The notes: a model not told the origin generated them from the sequence alone. 64,000 bases of DNA from Thalassospira tepidiphila MCCC 1A03514 (GCF_001662875.1 NZ_JPVZ01000005.1:124001-188000), one strand, 5' to 3'; positions 35,096 through 44,484 are shown, counted from the stretch's first letter. Numbers and translations are program-made.

Positions 35096-36034
35096 TTATC
35101 CCGCCACAACAAACCGATATGCCGGACCTGCCCGCTCGATCACGCCAAGGCCTGGATGCGGCATGTGAAAGCCGATAATCCGCGATCCATCGGCGGCAAG
35201 CCGATCGAGCAGCATCTTGCGCGTGGCAATGCCCTTTTCGGCATCCTGATCAGATCCGCTTGGCCATTCTGGATGGATCAAGGAGACGGCAACATTGGTA
35301 ATGGCATCGCCCACCACAAGTGCGCCGTTTGATCCGTCATGGATCATGAAAGATGTATGCCCGGGTGTGTGACCGGCAGTATCGACTGCCTCGACACCGG
35401 GTACCACCTCTGCGTCATAATCGAACAACTCGATACGATCCTCAAGGAAGGCCATGCGGTTGCGCGCCCCGACCACAAAGCTTTTGCGCGCGTCGGGCGT
35501 TTTTTCAAGCGTATCCTCGGCCTGCCAGTATTCCCACTCGATCCGGTTCATGTGATAGCGCGCGTCGGCAAAGATCAATTCGTCGAAATCATCAATCAGC
35601 CCCCACAGATGGTCGGGATGTGCGTGCGTAAAAACAATATCGGTCACTTCATCCGGGCTGACACCGGCCGCATCAAGGTTGTCCATAAGCTTGCCGGCTG
35701 ACGGCATGAAATTCGGTCCGGCGCCGACATCAAACATCACCACCCGATCACCACGGTGCAAAACGGTGATGTTGCAATCGGGCAGCAACGCATCCGTTGG
35801 CTGCCCTTCGGCCTTAAGCAACGCTACCAGTTCATCCTGTGAAACGTCGGGAAAGGCAAAAGATAACGGCAACATCAGATTACCATCCGATATGACCGTG
35901 ATGTCTGACACACCAAGTTTCAGGGAACCAAGCGCTGACGCAGCGGCGGGAAACAACCCGGTTGCCCCCATACCCGCCAGTGCCAACGAAGATTTCAGAA
36001 CATCACGACGAGACCAGGAATTGCTTCCAGACAT
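35096..36034 (-). CDS. soxH: SoxH, periplasmic metallo-beta-lactamase-fold hydrolase
   Basis: A 312-residue protein. The ATG at 36034, with GGAGG eight bases upstream, gives a Tat signal (WSRRDVLKSSLALAG). The metal-binding motif FTHAHPDHLWG and a later DTAGHTPGHTSFM are those of metallo-beta-lactamase-fold hydrolases. SoxH proteins occur at the edge of Paracoccus-type sox clusters, but their reaction is not established and they are dispensable there. A perfect GGTTGA-N5-TCAACC repeat lies 43 bp upstream. Confidence 0.82.
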   Translation of the reverse strand: MSGSNSWSRRDVLKSSLALAGMGATGLFPAAASALGSLKLGVSDITVISDGNLMLPLSFAFPDVSQDELVALLKAEGQPTDALLPDCNITVLHRGDRVVMFDVGAGPNFMPSAGKLMDNLDAAGVSPDEVTDIVFTHAHPDHLWGLIDDFDELIFADARYHMNRIEWEYWQAEDTLEKTPDARKSFVVGARNRMAFLEDRIELFDYDAEVVPGVEAVDTAGHTPGHTSFMIHDGSNGALVVGDAITNVAVSLIHPEWPSGSDQDAEKGIATRKMLLDRLAADGSRIIGFHMPHPGLGVIERAGPAYRFVVAG

Positions 36035-36076
36035 TGCATCCTCCACATATATGTTTTTTTGAATGAATGCACTCAT

Positions 36077-36093
36077 GGTTGATTTGGTCAACC
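36077..36093. promoter_or_regulatory. Perfect 17-bp inverted repeat upstream of soxH
   Basis: GGTTGA-TTTGG-TCAACC is a perfect dyad ending about 43 bp upstream of the soxH start. It is a candidate operator for regulated soxH expression. The binding protein is unknown. Confidence 0.5.
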
Positions 36094-36231
36094 TAAAAAC
36101 ATACCAAGCGGAGTTTTCAACGCGCCAATAGCCCCGGATGCCGCACCAAACCCCGGGTAAGACGCCTAGGTAACGCCGTGTAACTTTTCTTTATTTGCAA
36201 GGGACTAAAGGAAACATTGATCTCACTGCAT

Positions 36232-36720
36232 TCAGTGACGATCTGCTGCCCTTTCGACAATCTCGTCGTGGTCCAGAACGGGTGCGACGTCGATGTCACT
36301 GGCATCCATCATCCCTGAAACACGTTGCAGGGCGGCGATGAGAAACGTCTGTTCCCACTCTTCAAGATTGTTGAACTTGTCCGAAAAACGGTCATGAAGC
36401 GCCATCGGCGCACGGTCCAGAATTGCCCTGCCCTGATCGGTAAGCCTGACGAACACCTTGCGTTTGTCGGTGTCTCCGCGCTCGCGTGTCACAAGCCGCA
36501 TCGCCTGCAACTTGTCGACAAGCGCCGTGGTCGATGCCTGGGCCAGATTAACCTTGGCCGCGATCTGGCCAACCGTCATCTCACCGAATTCCTCAAGCGA
36601 TTGCAAAACAAGAAGCTGGGATGTTTTAAGCCCGGTCACCTTACCAAGCTTTTTGGCGTGGATATCACTCGCCCGCAAAATGCGGCGGATGGAGATCAAC
36701 GCTTCATGCAATTTATCCAT
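36232..36720 (-). CDS. ectR: MarR-family regulator, EctR-like
   Basis: A 162-residue MarR regulator. The start at 36720 (MDKLHEALISIRRILRASDI) is chosen over the open frame to 36789, which adds residues not typical of MarR. The winged helix includes VGQIAAKVNLAQASTTALVDKLQAMRLV and RERGDTDKRKVFVRLT. It is divergent from ectA, the position of EctR in methylotrophic and marine bacteria, where it represses the ect operon at low salinity. A 13-bp palindrome and a sigma70-like promoter lie in the shared 322-bp region. Its role in ectoine control is inferred from position. Confidence 0.82.
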   Translation of the reverse strand: MDKLHEALISIRRILRASDIHAKKLGKVTGLKTSQLLVLQSLEEFGEMTVGQIAAKVNLAQASTTALVDKLQAMRLVTRERGDTDKRKVFVRLTDQGRAILDRAPMALHDRFSDKFNNLEEWEQTFLIAALQRVSGMMDASDIDVAPVLDHDEIVERAADRH

Positions 36721-37042
36721 AGTTATTTTCCGGACGTTTTTCGTTTCTATAGCAAGCGCTGTTTTAGCCCCGGACCCGCGGCTGCGCAACGCTTTAAGAC
36801 ACTTTTATATCGAATTTCGATCATTTATTCCATCGATTATCGCTCTATTCAGGAAACAATATTTCATCGAAAGAATATTATCCTTATCGAAGGGCGATAC
36901 ATCAATGTTTGGCTTATTATCAGTAACTTACGGAGTTTCACAGGAAAGTCACAGAGAAGGGGTTGATCAATTTGTATCGTTGTTCTATACATCTCTCGCG
37001 ACATAAATGATCGTGTATCGAAATAACAGAGCAGGCAGACCG
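36721..37042. promoter_or_regulatory. ectR-ectA divergent region
   Basis: The 322-bp region has no supported gene. A perfect palindrome ATCGAA-T-TTCGAT lies at 36809-36821, and further ATCGA/TATCG motifs follow. A sigma70-like promoter for ectA reads TTGATC (36963-36968), a 17-bp spacer and TATACA (36986-36991), about 50 nt before the ectA start. The palindrome is the best candidate operator for the MarR protein. Confidence 0.6.
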
Positions 37043-37591
37043 ATGAAAATTGCCAACACAAACGGCAATACCGGCCAGAAAGCCAACCTGATTATCCGTA
37101 AACCCAAGGCCACAGACGGCGCTGCGGTGAATAACCTCATTGCCGACTGCAAGCCGCTGGATGAAAACTCGATGTATTGCAATCTGCTGCAGTGCTCGCA
37201 CTTCTCAGGCACGTGCGCGATTGCCGAACTGAACGGCGAAGCCGTCGGTTTCGTTTCGGGCTACATCGTCCCCGACCAACCTGAACAGCTTTTCATCTGG
37301 CAGGTGGCAGTTTCGCCCAAGGCCCGTGGCCTGCGTCTAGCGAAGCGTCTGATCCTTGATATTCTGGATCGTCCGTCCTGCCACAACGTCTCGCAGCTGA
37401 ACACAACGATCACCTCGACGAACGCACCGTCGCAGGGTGTCTTCCGTTCCGTTGCGCGCGAACTGGGTGCTGATGTTAAGCGCAAGGTCCAGTTTGAACG
37501 CGAAACACACTTCGAAGGCGCCGCTGCCAGCGAAATTCTTTGGCAGATCGGTCCGTTCGAGCGCGAAGACGTTGAACGCGTCGCCGCCTAA
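37043..37591 (+). CDS. ectA: EctA, diaminobutyrate acetyltransferase
   Basis: A 182-residue GNAT acetyltransferase. The IRKPKATDGAAVNNLI start and VNNLIADCKPLDENS are typical for EctA. The acetyl-CoA binding region lies near QVAVSPKARGLRLAKRL. It acetylates L-2,4-diaminobutyrate, the second step of ectoine synthesis. The ATG at 37043 is chosen; an ATG at 37007 would add 12 basic residues, and neither has a strong ribosome binding site. It is first in the operon ectA-ectB-ectC-ask. Confidence 0.92.
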   Translation: MKIANTNGNTGQKANLIIRKPKATDGAAVNNLIADCKPLDENSMYCNLLQCSHFSGTCAIAELNGEAVGFVSGYIVPDQPEQLFIWQVAVSPKARGLRLAKRLILDILDRPSCHNVSQLNTTITSTNAPSQGVFRSVARELGADVKRKVQFERETHFEGAAASEILWQIGPFEREDVERVAA

Positions 37592-37717
37592 TCCGGCTGA
37601 CCTAATTTCCCCACTTGTCATATGCGAAATGGCATCGACCATTTCTGGAACATCCGGCACGCCGGAACGTTCGGTATGACAGGTGGACTTGATTTTCCCA
37701 ATCTGAAAGAGGGAACT

Positions 37718-39001
37718 ATGACTGTATTTGATCGCCTTGAATCGGAAGTTCAGAGCTATGCACGCTCCTTCCCCGTAACCTTTGAAAGTGCTGAAGGCGC
37801 TTGGCTGACCGATGTCGATGGCAACCGCTATCTTGATTTCCTTGCCGGTGCCGGCACGCTGAACTATGGCCATAACCATCCTGTCCTGCAGGAAAAGCTG
37901 ATTGATTATATCAAATCAAACGGCGTAACCCATGGTCTGGACATGCACACCAAGGCCAAGGCAGCGTTTCTTGAAGCGCTCGAAGAGAAAATCTTCAAGC
38001 CACGTGACATGGAATACAAGGTCCAGTTTACTGGCCCGACCGGCACCAATGCCGTCGAAGCTGCTCTTAAACTGGCCCGTCGCGTCAAGGGCCGCGAAAC
38101 CGTGATTTCGTTTACCAACGGCTTCCACGGTTGCACGCTTGGTTCGCTTGCCATCACGGGTAACGAACATCATCGTGGCGCTGCTGGCGTCTCGCTTGAT
38201 AATGCTGTTGCCGTACCGTTTGACGGTTACATGGGTGACGGTGCTGATACCACCGAGTATCTGGACCGTGTCCTTTCGGACAACTCCAGCGGTATCGCCC
38301 TGCCCGCAGCCGTGATCGTCGAAACCCTTCAGGGTGAAGGTGGCCTGAATGCCGCTGACTTCGGCTGGCTCAAGAACCTGGAAAAGGTTTGCCGCAAGCA
38401 TGACATCCTTCTGATTGTCGATGACATTCAGGCGGGCTGTGGCCGTACCGGTACGTTCTTTAGCTTCGAACCTGCTGGCATCAAGCCGGACATCATCACG
38501 CTGTCGAAATCGCTTTCGGCGTATGGTCTTCCGCTTGCCGTGGTTCTGATGAAGCCGGAACTCGATGTCTGGCATCCGGGCGAACACAACGGCACCTTCC
38601 GTGGTAACAACCACGCATTTGTGACTGCCGCTGCTGCGCTTGACCATTTCTGGTCAGATGACAAGTTTGCTGCTGATGTACGCGACAAGGCTGCGTTCCT
38701 CGAAACGCGCCTCGATGAAATCATTGATCGCTATGGCGATGGCAAACTCTATCGCAAGGGCCGCGGCCTGATGCAAGGTATCTGCTTTGAAAGTGGCGAA
38801 CTGGCATCGAAGGTCACCAAGGAATGCTTCAAGCATAACCTCGTGATCGAAACCAGTGGTCCGGAAGATGAAGTGGTCAAATGCCTTGTGCCGCTGATCA
38901 TCTCCAAGCAGGATCTGGCACATGGACTGGAAATCCTTGAACTGGCAACTGCCAAAGCCATGGGCAAGGACGTTTCCCCGTCCAAAGCAGCCGCTGAGTA
39001 A
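37718..39001 (+). CDS. ectB: EctB, diaminobutyrate-2-oxoglutarate transaminase
   Basis: A 427-residue class III PLP aminotransferase. The start at 37718 ([16 protein letters not shown]) follows AAAGAGGG; the frame to 37622 is not supported. The PLP Asp/Gln segment is [11 protein letters not shown] and the PLP lysine lies in [11 protein letters not shown]. The protein converts aspartate semialdehyde to diaminobutyrate using glutamate, the first step specific to ectoine. It lies 126 nt after ectA and is followed by a perfect hairpin before ectC. Confidence 0.95.
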   Translation: MTVFDRLESEVQSYARSFPVTFESAEGAWLTDVDGNRYLDFLAGAGTLNYGHNHPVLQEKLIDYIKSNGVTHGLDMHTKAKAAFLEALEEKIFKPRDMEYKVQFTGPTGTNAVEAALKLARRVKGRETVISFTNGFHGCTLGSLAITGNEHHRGAAGVSLDNAVAVPFDGYMGDGADTTEYLDRVLSDNSSGIALPAAVIVETLQGEGGLNAADFGWLKNLEKVCRKHDILLIVDDIQAGCGRTGTFFSFEPAGIKPDIITLSKSLSAYGLPLAVVLMKPELDVWHPGEHNGTFRGNNHAFVTAAAALDHFWSDDKFAADVRDKAAFLETRLDEIIDRYGDGKLYRKGRGLMQGICFESGELASKVTKECFKHNLVIETSGPEDEVVKCLVPLIISKQDLAHGLEILELATAKAMGKDVSPSKAAAE

Positions 39002-39009
39002 CAAAGTTT

Positions 39010-39033
39010 GGGCGACGCTTAACTGCGTCGCCC
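39010..39033 (+). promoter_or_regulatory. Perfect hairpin between ectB and ectC
   Basis: GGGCGACGC (39010-39018), loop TTAACT and GCGTCGCCC (39025-39033) form a 9-bp perfect stem. No T-run follows, and ectC starts 34 nt later. It is likely an mRNA stability or processing element rather than a terminator. Confidence 0.6.
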
Positions 39034-39067
39034 GGCCCCACAACTTAATTATATCAAAGAGTTAAAA

Positions 39068-39469
39068 ATGATTGTTCGTACTCTGAAAGAATGTGAAGCA
39101 TCCGGTCGCCGCGTGGTTTCGGACAACTGGGAAAGCACCCGTCTGTCGCTTGCCGAAGATGGCATGGGTTTCTCGTTCCACATCACCACCATTTATGCCG
39201 GCACTGAAACCGAGATTTGCTACGCCAACCATTTCGAGACGGTTTACTGCATCTCGGGCAATGGCGAAGTCGAAACCATTGCTGACGGCAAGAAATACAA
39301 GATCGAGCCGGGCACGGTTTACATCCTCGACAAGCATGACCGCCACTATCTGCGCGGCGGCACCGAGGACATGGTTGTTGCCTGCGCCTTCAACCCGCCG
39401 CTGAATGGCCGTGAAGTGCATGACGAGAACGGTGTTTATCCGCTCGATGGCGAAGCACTCGCAAGCTAA
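39068..39469 (+). CDS. ectC: EctC, ectoine synthase
   Basis: A 133-residue cupin of normal length. The N-terminus [14 protein letters not shown] is characteristic, and the cupin core includes [18 protein letters not shown] and [12 protein letters not shown]. It cyclises N-gamma-acetyl-diaminobutyrate to ectoine. The gene sits between two hairpins (39010-39033 and 39478-39507). No ectD (ectoine hydroxylase) follows, so hydroxyectoine would require a gene elsewhere. Confidence 0.96.
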   Translation: MIVRTLKECEASGRRVVSDNWESTRLSLAEDGMGFSFHITTIYAGTETEICYANHFETVYCISGNGEVETIADGKKYKIEPGTVYILDKHDRHYLRGGTEDMVVACAFNPPLNGREVHDENGVYPLDGEALAS

Positions 39470-39477
39470 CAATTTCT

Positions 39478-39507
39478 GGTCGGGCGGCACCTAACGACTG
39501 CCCGACC
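39478..39507 (+). promoter_or_regulatory. Hairpin between ectC and ask
   Basis: GGTCGGGC (39478-39485) and GCCCGACC (39500-39507) form a perfect 8-bp stem with a 14-nt loop. No T-run follows. It starts 8 nt after the ectC stop and precedes the ask ribosome binding site AAAGGAGG by about 30 nt. Confidence 0.55.
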
Positions 39508-39552
39508 ATTTAAAGCATATTCTTTAAAGGAAACGCCCCTAAAGGAGGCAAC

Positions 39553-41058
39553 ATGCTTTCAGCCCAGAAAAACAAGGACGCAGGGCATAGCGTTCACAAG
39601 ATCGGCGGTACGTCGATGACCCAGGTTGATGCGGTCATGGACAACATTCTTGTCGGCAATCGCAAGGAAGACGAACTTTACAACCGTGTCTTTGTTGTTT
39701 CGGCATATGGCGGTTTTACCGACCTTTTGCTGGAAAACAAAAAGACCGGTGAACCGGGCGTCTATCAGCTTTACGCCGGTTCGGAAACCGATTGGGCCTG
39801 GGGCGATGCCTTGACCAAGGTCTCCGAAAAGATGTGCGCCATTAACGAAGAAATTTTTGGCGACGCGCCGGAACTGAAGCTTGCCAATGCCTTTGTACAG
39901 GAACGCATTGAAGGTACCCGCAGCTGCCTGATGGATCTTCATCGCCTGTGCAGCTTCGGTCACTTCAAGCTTGAAAAGCATCTTCTGACCGTTCGTGAGA
40001 TGCTGTCAGCCATTGGTGAAGCGCATAGCGCGCATAACACCATGCTTCTCCTGCGTGCCAAGGGTGTAAATGCGGTCTTTGCCGATCTTTCGGGCTGGCG
40101 TGAGCCAGAGGCCTCTACCCTTGATGGTCGCATTGGAAAGGTGTTTGATGACATCGACCTTTCCAAGCAGCTTGCCATTGCAACCGGCTATGCCCAGTGC
40201 AGCGAAGGCCTGATGAGCATCTATGGCCGTGGCTATAGTGAAGTGACCTTCTCGCGCATTGCCTGCCTGACCCAGGCGCGCGAAGCGATCATTCACAAGG
40301 AATTCCACCTGTCGAGCGCCGATCCGCGCATCGTCGGCGAAGACGCTGTGCGCCCGATTGGCCGCACCAGTTATGACGTGGCTGACCAGCTGTCGAATAT
40401 GGGCATGGAAGCCATCCACCCGCGTGCGGCCAAAGGCCTTCGTCAGAACGATATTCCGCTGCGGATTGCCAATACCTTTGAACCGGAACATCCGGGCACG
40501 GTTATTGACGATCATTGGGAGCCGGAAAACAGCCGTGTTGAAATCGTGACTGGCGTTCCGACCGCGTTCGAGATTGAAGTCTTCAATCAGGATATGGTTG
40601 GTGTTCCAGGTGGCGAGGAAGCGATCCTGAACGTTCTGAAACGTTACAAGGTCCCGACCGTCACCAAGAACCTGAACGCCAATACGATTACGCATTACGT
40701 CTCGGCACCGCTCAAACAGATCCGCCGCTGCGTTGACGAGATCGAGGCAAATCAGCCAGAGGCAACCGTTCAGACCCGTAAGGTCGCGATTGTCTCGGTG
40801 ATTGGTGCCAACATCGAACAGCCGGGTCTGTTCGCCCGCGCGGTATCGATCCTTGATGATGCCGGTGTCGAATTGGTGGCATCCCACTATCCGAGCCGCC
40901 GCGTTGATCTGCAGTTTGTTGTTGCCGAAGGCGACTTCAACAAGGCAATCGTCGCCCTGCATCGCGGCCTCGTCGAAGGCAAAAAAGAAGAAAGTGCATC
41001 ATCCAAGCAAACCAAGGATGACAGCAACGAAAAACAGGAAAAGCTCAAGGCTGCATAA
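39553..41058 (+). CDS. ask: Ectoine-linked aspartate kinase (Ask_Ect)
   Basis: A 501-residue aspartate kinase. The N-terminus VHKIGGTSMTQVDAVMDNI holds the KxGGTS ATP-binding motif, and two ACT-type regulatory segments follow in the C-terminal third (VEIVTGVPTAFEIEVF and VAIVSVIGANIEQPGL). It phosphorylates aspartate to feed aspartate semialdehyde into EctB. A dedicated kinase in the ect operon is a known alternative to feedback-inhibited housekeeping enzymes. A strong AAAGGAGG site precedes it, and a rho-independent terminator follows. Confidence 0.93.
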   Translation: MLSAQKNKDAGHSVHKIGGTSMTQVDAVMDNILVGNRKEDELYNRVFVVSAYGGFTDLLLENKKTGEPGVYQLYAGSETDWAWGDALTKVSEKMCAINEEIFGDAPELKLANAFVQERIEGTRSCLMDLHRLCSFGHFKLEKHLLTVREMLSAIGEAHSAHNTMLLLRAKGVNAVFADLSGWREPEASTLDGRIGKVFDDIDLSKQLAIATGYAQCSEGLMSIYGRGYSEVTFSRIACLTQAREAIIHKEFHLSSADPRIVGEDAVRPIGRTSYDVADQLSNMGMEAIHPRAAKGLRQNDIPLRIANTFEPEHPGTVIDDHWEPENSRVEIVTGVPTAFEIEVFNQDMVGVPGGEEAILNVLKRYKVPTVTKNLNANTITHYVSAPLKQIRRCVDEIEANQPEATVQTRKVAIVSVIGANIEQPGLFARAVSILDDAGVELVASHYPSRRVDLQFVVAEGDFNKAIVALHRGLVEGKKEESASSKQTKDDSNEKQEKLKAA

Positions 41059-41085
41059 GCCAAAAGGGCATCCGAACATCACAGC

Positions 41086-41127
41086 AAAACCCGCAAGCGC
41101 CCCATTGGCCTTGCGGGTTTTGTTTTG
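41086..41127 (+). terminator. Rho-independent terminator of the ect operon
   Basis: AAAACCCGCAAG (41086-41097) pairs with CTTGCGGGTTTT (41110-41121) across a 12-nt loop, followed by GTTTTG. The stem is perfect and the tract is T-rich. It lies 27 nt after the ask stop. Confidence 0.9.
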
Positions 41128-41217
41128 CCTTGATCATATGCTTGTCAGTTTTGATGCAGCGCGATAGGACTTAAAGGATAAACGGGGCACACCAGCAAAA
41201 CAGACGGGACATCGACC

Positions 41218-42042
41218 ATGACCACGCATAACAGCAAAGCCATCAACGAACTCCTCGACGTCATGGCAAAGCTGCGCAATCCCGATGGTGGCTGCCCGTG
41301 GGATCTCGAACAGGATTTCTCCACCATTGCCCCCTATACCATCGAAGAAGCCTACGAAGTGGCTGATGCGATTGCAGACAATGACATGCCCGAGCTTTGC
41401 AACGAGTTGGGAGATTTGCTGTTGCAGGTGGTGTTCCATGCCCAGATGGCGAAGGAAGCCGGTCATTTCGAGTTCGAAGACGTCGCCAACAGCATCGTTT
41501 CAAAAATGATTAGCCGCCATCCACATGTATTTGGCGACGGTGATGCCACGACGACCGATGGCGTCAATCAGACTTGGGAAAAGATCAAGGCCGCCGAACG
41601 CGCCCGGAAGGCCGAAGACAAAGGCCACGAACGCCACAGCGCCCTTGATGGGGTCGCAAGCGCCCTGCCCGCGTTAATGCGTGCGGAAAAACTGACCAAA
41701 CGCGCCGCGCGTGTCGGGTTCGACTGGCCCAGCACCGATGAAGTCTTTGACAAGCTTCACGAAGAAATCGACGAACTCAAAGCCGAAATGACCGAAAACC
41801 CGGATCCGGCCCGCCTGCAGGATGAACTTGGCGATATGTTGTTTGTGATGGCCAATCTGGCGCGCAAGATCGGTGTTGATCCCGAAGTGGCGCTCCGCGG
41901 CGCAAACCACAAGTTCACCAAACGCTTCCACTTCATCGAAGACGAACTGGCACGCGACGGCCGCACGGCCGCGGACTCAGATCTGGCTGAAATGGATAGT
42001 CTCTGGGATTTGGCGAAGAAGACCGAACGCGGTCAGGTCTGA
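41218..42042 (+). CDS. mazG: MazG nucleoside triphosphate pyrophosphohydrolase
   Basis: A 274-residue protein with two MazG domains. The first has LRNPDGGCPWDLEQDFSTI and the EEAYEVADAI...ELGDLLLQ metal-binding helices. The second repeats this as LHEEIDELKAE...DELGDMLFVMAN. It hydrolyses NTPs to NMPs and pyrophosphate, limiting noncanonical or stress-related nucleotides. Length is normal. It is convergent with a phosphatase gene 6 nt away. In many alphaproteobacteria mazG lies beside hflX, as here one gene apart. Confidence 0.93.
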   Translation: MTTHNSKAINELLDVMAKLRNPDGGCPWDLEQDFSTIAPYTIEEAYEVADAIADNDMPELCNELGDLLLQVVFHAQMAKEAGHFEFEDVANSIVSKMISRHPHVFGDGDATTTDGVNQTWEKIKAAERARKAEDKGHERHSALDGVASALPALMRAEKLTKRAARVGFDWPSTDEVFDKLHEEIDELKAEMTENPDPARLQDELGDMLFVMANLARKIGVDPEVALRGANHKFTKRFHFIEDELARDGRTAADSDLAEMDSLWDLAKKTERGQV

Positions 42043-42048
42043 TCACAC

Positions 42049-42873
42049 TCAGGTAAAGAGCGGTATCAGAATTTCATTGATTTCTGCCCACAGCTCCTCG
42101 GAACTGGCGCACAAAAGTCCGGCCGCCGTGGCATTGGCGTTGTATTCATTGTTCTTGTCGGCGGTGATATAGCGCGCATAGCCACCGGCCTCACGCACAA
42201 GCAACGTTCCCGGCGCATGATCCCAGGGTTTGAGTGTCCGATAGGCACAGAAATCAAACGCGCCACGCGCCGTTTCCTCATACTCGGCACCACAGCAGGA
42301 ATAATGCGCAACATCGGCAAAGAAATCGAGATGTCCGTAATGCTTGCGGATGCGGTCACGGGCGTATGAAATCAGAAAACCTTTGGCATCAGACGCCTTG
42401 GTGATGTCGGAACGCACCGAAACCGGCTGATCCTTGTAACGCGTGCCCGACCCCAATTCTGCAACGGTTGCCGCCCCTTCAATCGGATCGACAATCCAGG
42501 CGGCAACGGTTTCACCACCAGAATAAAGGCCGACCATGCAGCGAAACGGCTGCTTGTGATGGGCAAAGTTCTTGGTGCCATCTACCGGATCAATGATCCA
42601 GAACGGATCATCGCCAGCAAAGATCCGTTGCTGTAAAGTCGGGTCTTCATGGGCAGCTTCTTCGCCAAGTGCACGGCTGCCCGGCAAAAGATCGGTCAAA
42701 CGGCGGGTCAGAACGCGTTCGGCTTCGGTATCTGCAATCGTCACCAGATCCATTGCATGCGTCTTGGTTTCGATATCTGCATCGTCCAACTGGCCAAAAC
42801 GCGGGGCAATTTCAGCAGCCGATACTTCCCGAATGATTTCGGTCACTTTGTCCATATCGACTTTAATCGCCAC
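42049..42873 (-). CDS. Inositol monophosphatase-family phosphatase
   Basis: A 274-residue lithium-sensitive-type phosphatase. Metal-site motifs are visible: GEEAAHEDP, WIIDPVDGTKNF and, near the end, LKPWDHAPGTLLVREAGG. The start is a GTG at 42873 with GGGAGAG upstream; the frame reaches 42924 but would overlap hflX. The substrate could be inositol phosphate, histidinol phosphate or 3'-phosphoadenosine-5'-phosphate, which this family alone cannot separate. It overlaps no gene once the GTG is used, and hflX ends 14 nt upstream on the same strand. Confidence 0.85.
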   Translation of the reverse strand: MAIKVDMDKVTEIIREVSAAEIAPRFGQLDDADIETKTHAMDLVTIADTEAERVLTRRLTDLLPGSRALGEEAAHEDPTLQQRIFAGDDPFWIIDPVDGTKNFAHHKQPFRCMVGLYSGGETVAAWIVDPIEGAATVAELGSGTRYKDQPVSVRSDITKASDAKGFLISYARDRIRKHYGHLDFFADVAHYSCCGAEYEETARGAFDFCAYRTLKPWDHAPGTLLVREAGGYARYITADKNNEYNANATAAGLLCASSEELWAEINEILIPLFT

Positions 42874-42887
42874 GCGTTCTCTCCCTA

Positions 42888-44267
42888 TCAAACCAGATGA
42901 ATATCGAGCCCGGCCTTGGCACACCAGTCTTCGAAACGGCCAACGCGGGTCGTATCGACGCGCACCTGAACCGAAATGCCGTCGGCACCTTCGTTGCGTT
43001 TCAAAACCTCGCCCTGCTCATAAAGCCGCGCCAATGATTTACCGTCCGAATACGGCACGCAAAGCTCAAATACCGGCATATCTTCGGTCAGCCGGTCTTC
43101 AATCAGGCCCAGCAATGCGTCGCAATTGGTGCCTTTGATGGCTGAAATCGCGATCGTGTTGTCATGGCGCGCAGAATATTCTGAAACGGCTTGCAGTTCT
43201 TCGCCTTTGAGCTGATCAATCTTGTTCAGCGCTTCGACAAGTTCCTCACCGTCAATCGCCTTCTGAAGCCCAAGCTCCTTAAGAACTTCAAGCACATCAA
43301 GCTTTTGCTCTTCGGTTTCCGGTGAAGCTGCATCGCGGACATGAACAATCAGGTCGGCTTCAAGAACTTCTTCAAGCGTTGCACGGAACGCCGCGACAAG
43401 ATCGTGCGGCAGATCGGACACAAAGCCCACGGTATCGGACAGAATAACCTTCCGACCACTTGGCAGGATCAAACCACGCATGGTCGGATCAAGCGTCGCA
43501 AACAGCATGTCCTCGGCAAAGACCTCGGACACGGTCAGTTGGTTAAACAGCGTCGATTTACCGGCGTTGGTGTACCCGACAAGGGCCACAATCGGATATG
43601 GCACACGACGGCGTGCTTCACGATGAAGTTCACGCGTCCGTTTGACTTCCTCAAGCTCACGACGGAGCTTGGCAAGCTTGTCACCGATCAAACGACGGTC
43701 GATCTCGATCTGACGTTCACCAGGACCGGCAAGGAAGCCACGCCCACCACGCTGACGTTCAAGGTGCGTCCACGTCCGGACAAGGCGCGACCGCTGATAG
43801 CTCAGCAATGCCAGTTGAACCTGCAAACGACCTTCACGTGTCCGCGCGCGATCAGCAAAGATTTCAAGGATCAGGCCGGTCCGGTCAATGACCTTGCATT
43901 TCCACTCGCGTTCCAGATTACGTTGCTGAATCGGGGAAAGCTGGCCGTTGATCATCACAATGTCGGCCTCAATGGCCTTGATCTGCAGACCAAGACGTTC
44001 GGTAACGCCTTTGCCAAACAGGGTTGAAGGCCGCAATTTCGCGATGGGCACAATTTCTGCGCCCACCACTTCAAAATCAAGTGCACCCGTAAGACTGACC
44101 GCTTCTTCGAGACGCGACGATGCGTCGCGCCAAGCACCGGTCTGGTCTGCGCGTTTTAGTTCCGGGTGGAAAACTAGGACCCGGGGAGCTTCTGGCGTAT
44201 CGCCGCCCCCCGAAGTCAGAGATTCTTCAGCTATTTTCTTCTTCCGTCGCAGGCTGGCTCGGATCAA
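42888..44267 (-). CDS. hflX: HflX GTPase
   Basis: A 459-residue GTPase with an N-terminal HflX domain ([33 protein letters not shown]) and a GTPase domain with [23 protein letters not shown] and NKIDQ. It binds the 50S subunit and splits stalled ribosomes. The frame begins with a TTG at 44267 inside hfq and no ribosome binding site; a CTG at 44219 is an alternative that would place it 7 nt after hfq. The exact start is unsure. The hfq-hflX order is widely conserved. Confidence 0.9.
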   Translation of the reverse strand: MIRASLRRKKKIAEESLTSGGGDTPEAPRVLVFHPELKRADQTGAWRDASSRLEEAVSLTGALDFEVVGAEIVPIAKLRPSTLFGKGVTERLGLQIKAIEADIVMINGQLSPIQQRNLEREWKCKVIDRTGLILEIFADRARTREGRLQVQLALLSYQRSRLVRTWTHLERQRGGRGFLAGPGERQIEIDRRLIGDKLAKLRRELEEVKRTRELHREARRRVPYPIVALVGYTNAGKSTLFNQLTVSEVFAEDMLFATLDPTMRGLILPSGRKVILSDTVGFVSDLPHDLVAAFRATLEEVLEADLIVHVRDAASPETEEQKLDVLEVLKELGLQKAIDGEELVEALNKIDQLKGEELQAVSEYSARHDNTIAISAIKGTNCDALLGLIEDRLTEDMPVFELCVPYSDGKSLARLYEQGEVLKRNEGADGISVQVRVDTTRVGRFEDWCAKAGLDIHLV

Positions 44268-44484
44268 ACAGTTTGATCGGCGTCGTCGGCATTACCGTCG
44301 AAATCGCATGTTTGTATACGAGCTGGGTATGAGCATCGCGCCGCAGCAAAACAGAGAAATTGTCAAACCAGGTGATAATGCCCTGCAATTTGACTCCGTT
44401 GACCAGAAACACGGTAACCGGCGTTTTGTTTTTACGGCAATAATTCAGGAAGACGTCCTGAACATTCTGTGATTTTTCCGCCAT
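44227..44484 (-). CDS. hfq: Hfq RNA chaperone
   Basis: An 85-residue Sm-like protein. Sm1 is [22 protein letters not shown] and Sm2 is [12 protein letters not shown], with the YKHA motif that binds uridine-rich RNA. The C-terminal tail is short, about 15 residues and acidic, as usual for alphaproteobacteria. It forms a hexamer and pairs small RNAs with mRNAs. It lies upstream of hflX on the minus strand, with 120 bp separating it from the HAD phosphatase gene. Confidence 0.96.
   Translation of the reverse strand: MAEKSQNVQDVFLNYCRKNKTPVTVFLVNGVKLQGIITWFDNFSVLLRRDAHTQLVYKHAISTVMPTTPIKLFDPSQPATEEENS

Noticed and set aside
43341-44027. Plus-strand open frame of 228 codons across hflX
   Set aside because: It lies entirely opposite hflX, which has intact GTPase motifs; the product looks like an antisense translation.
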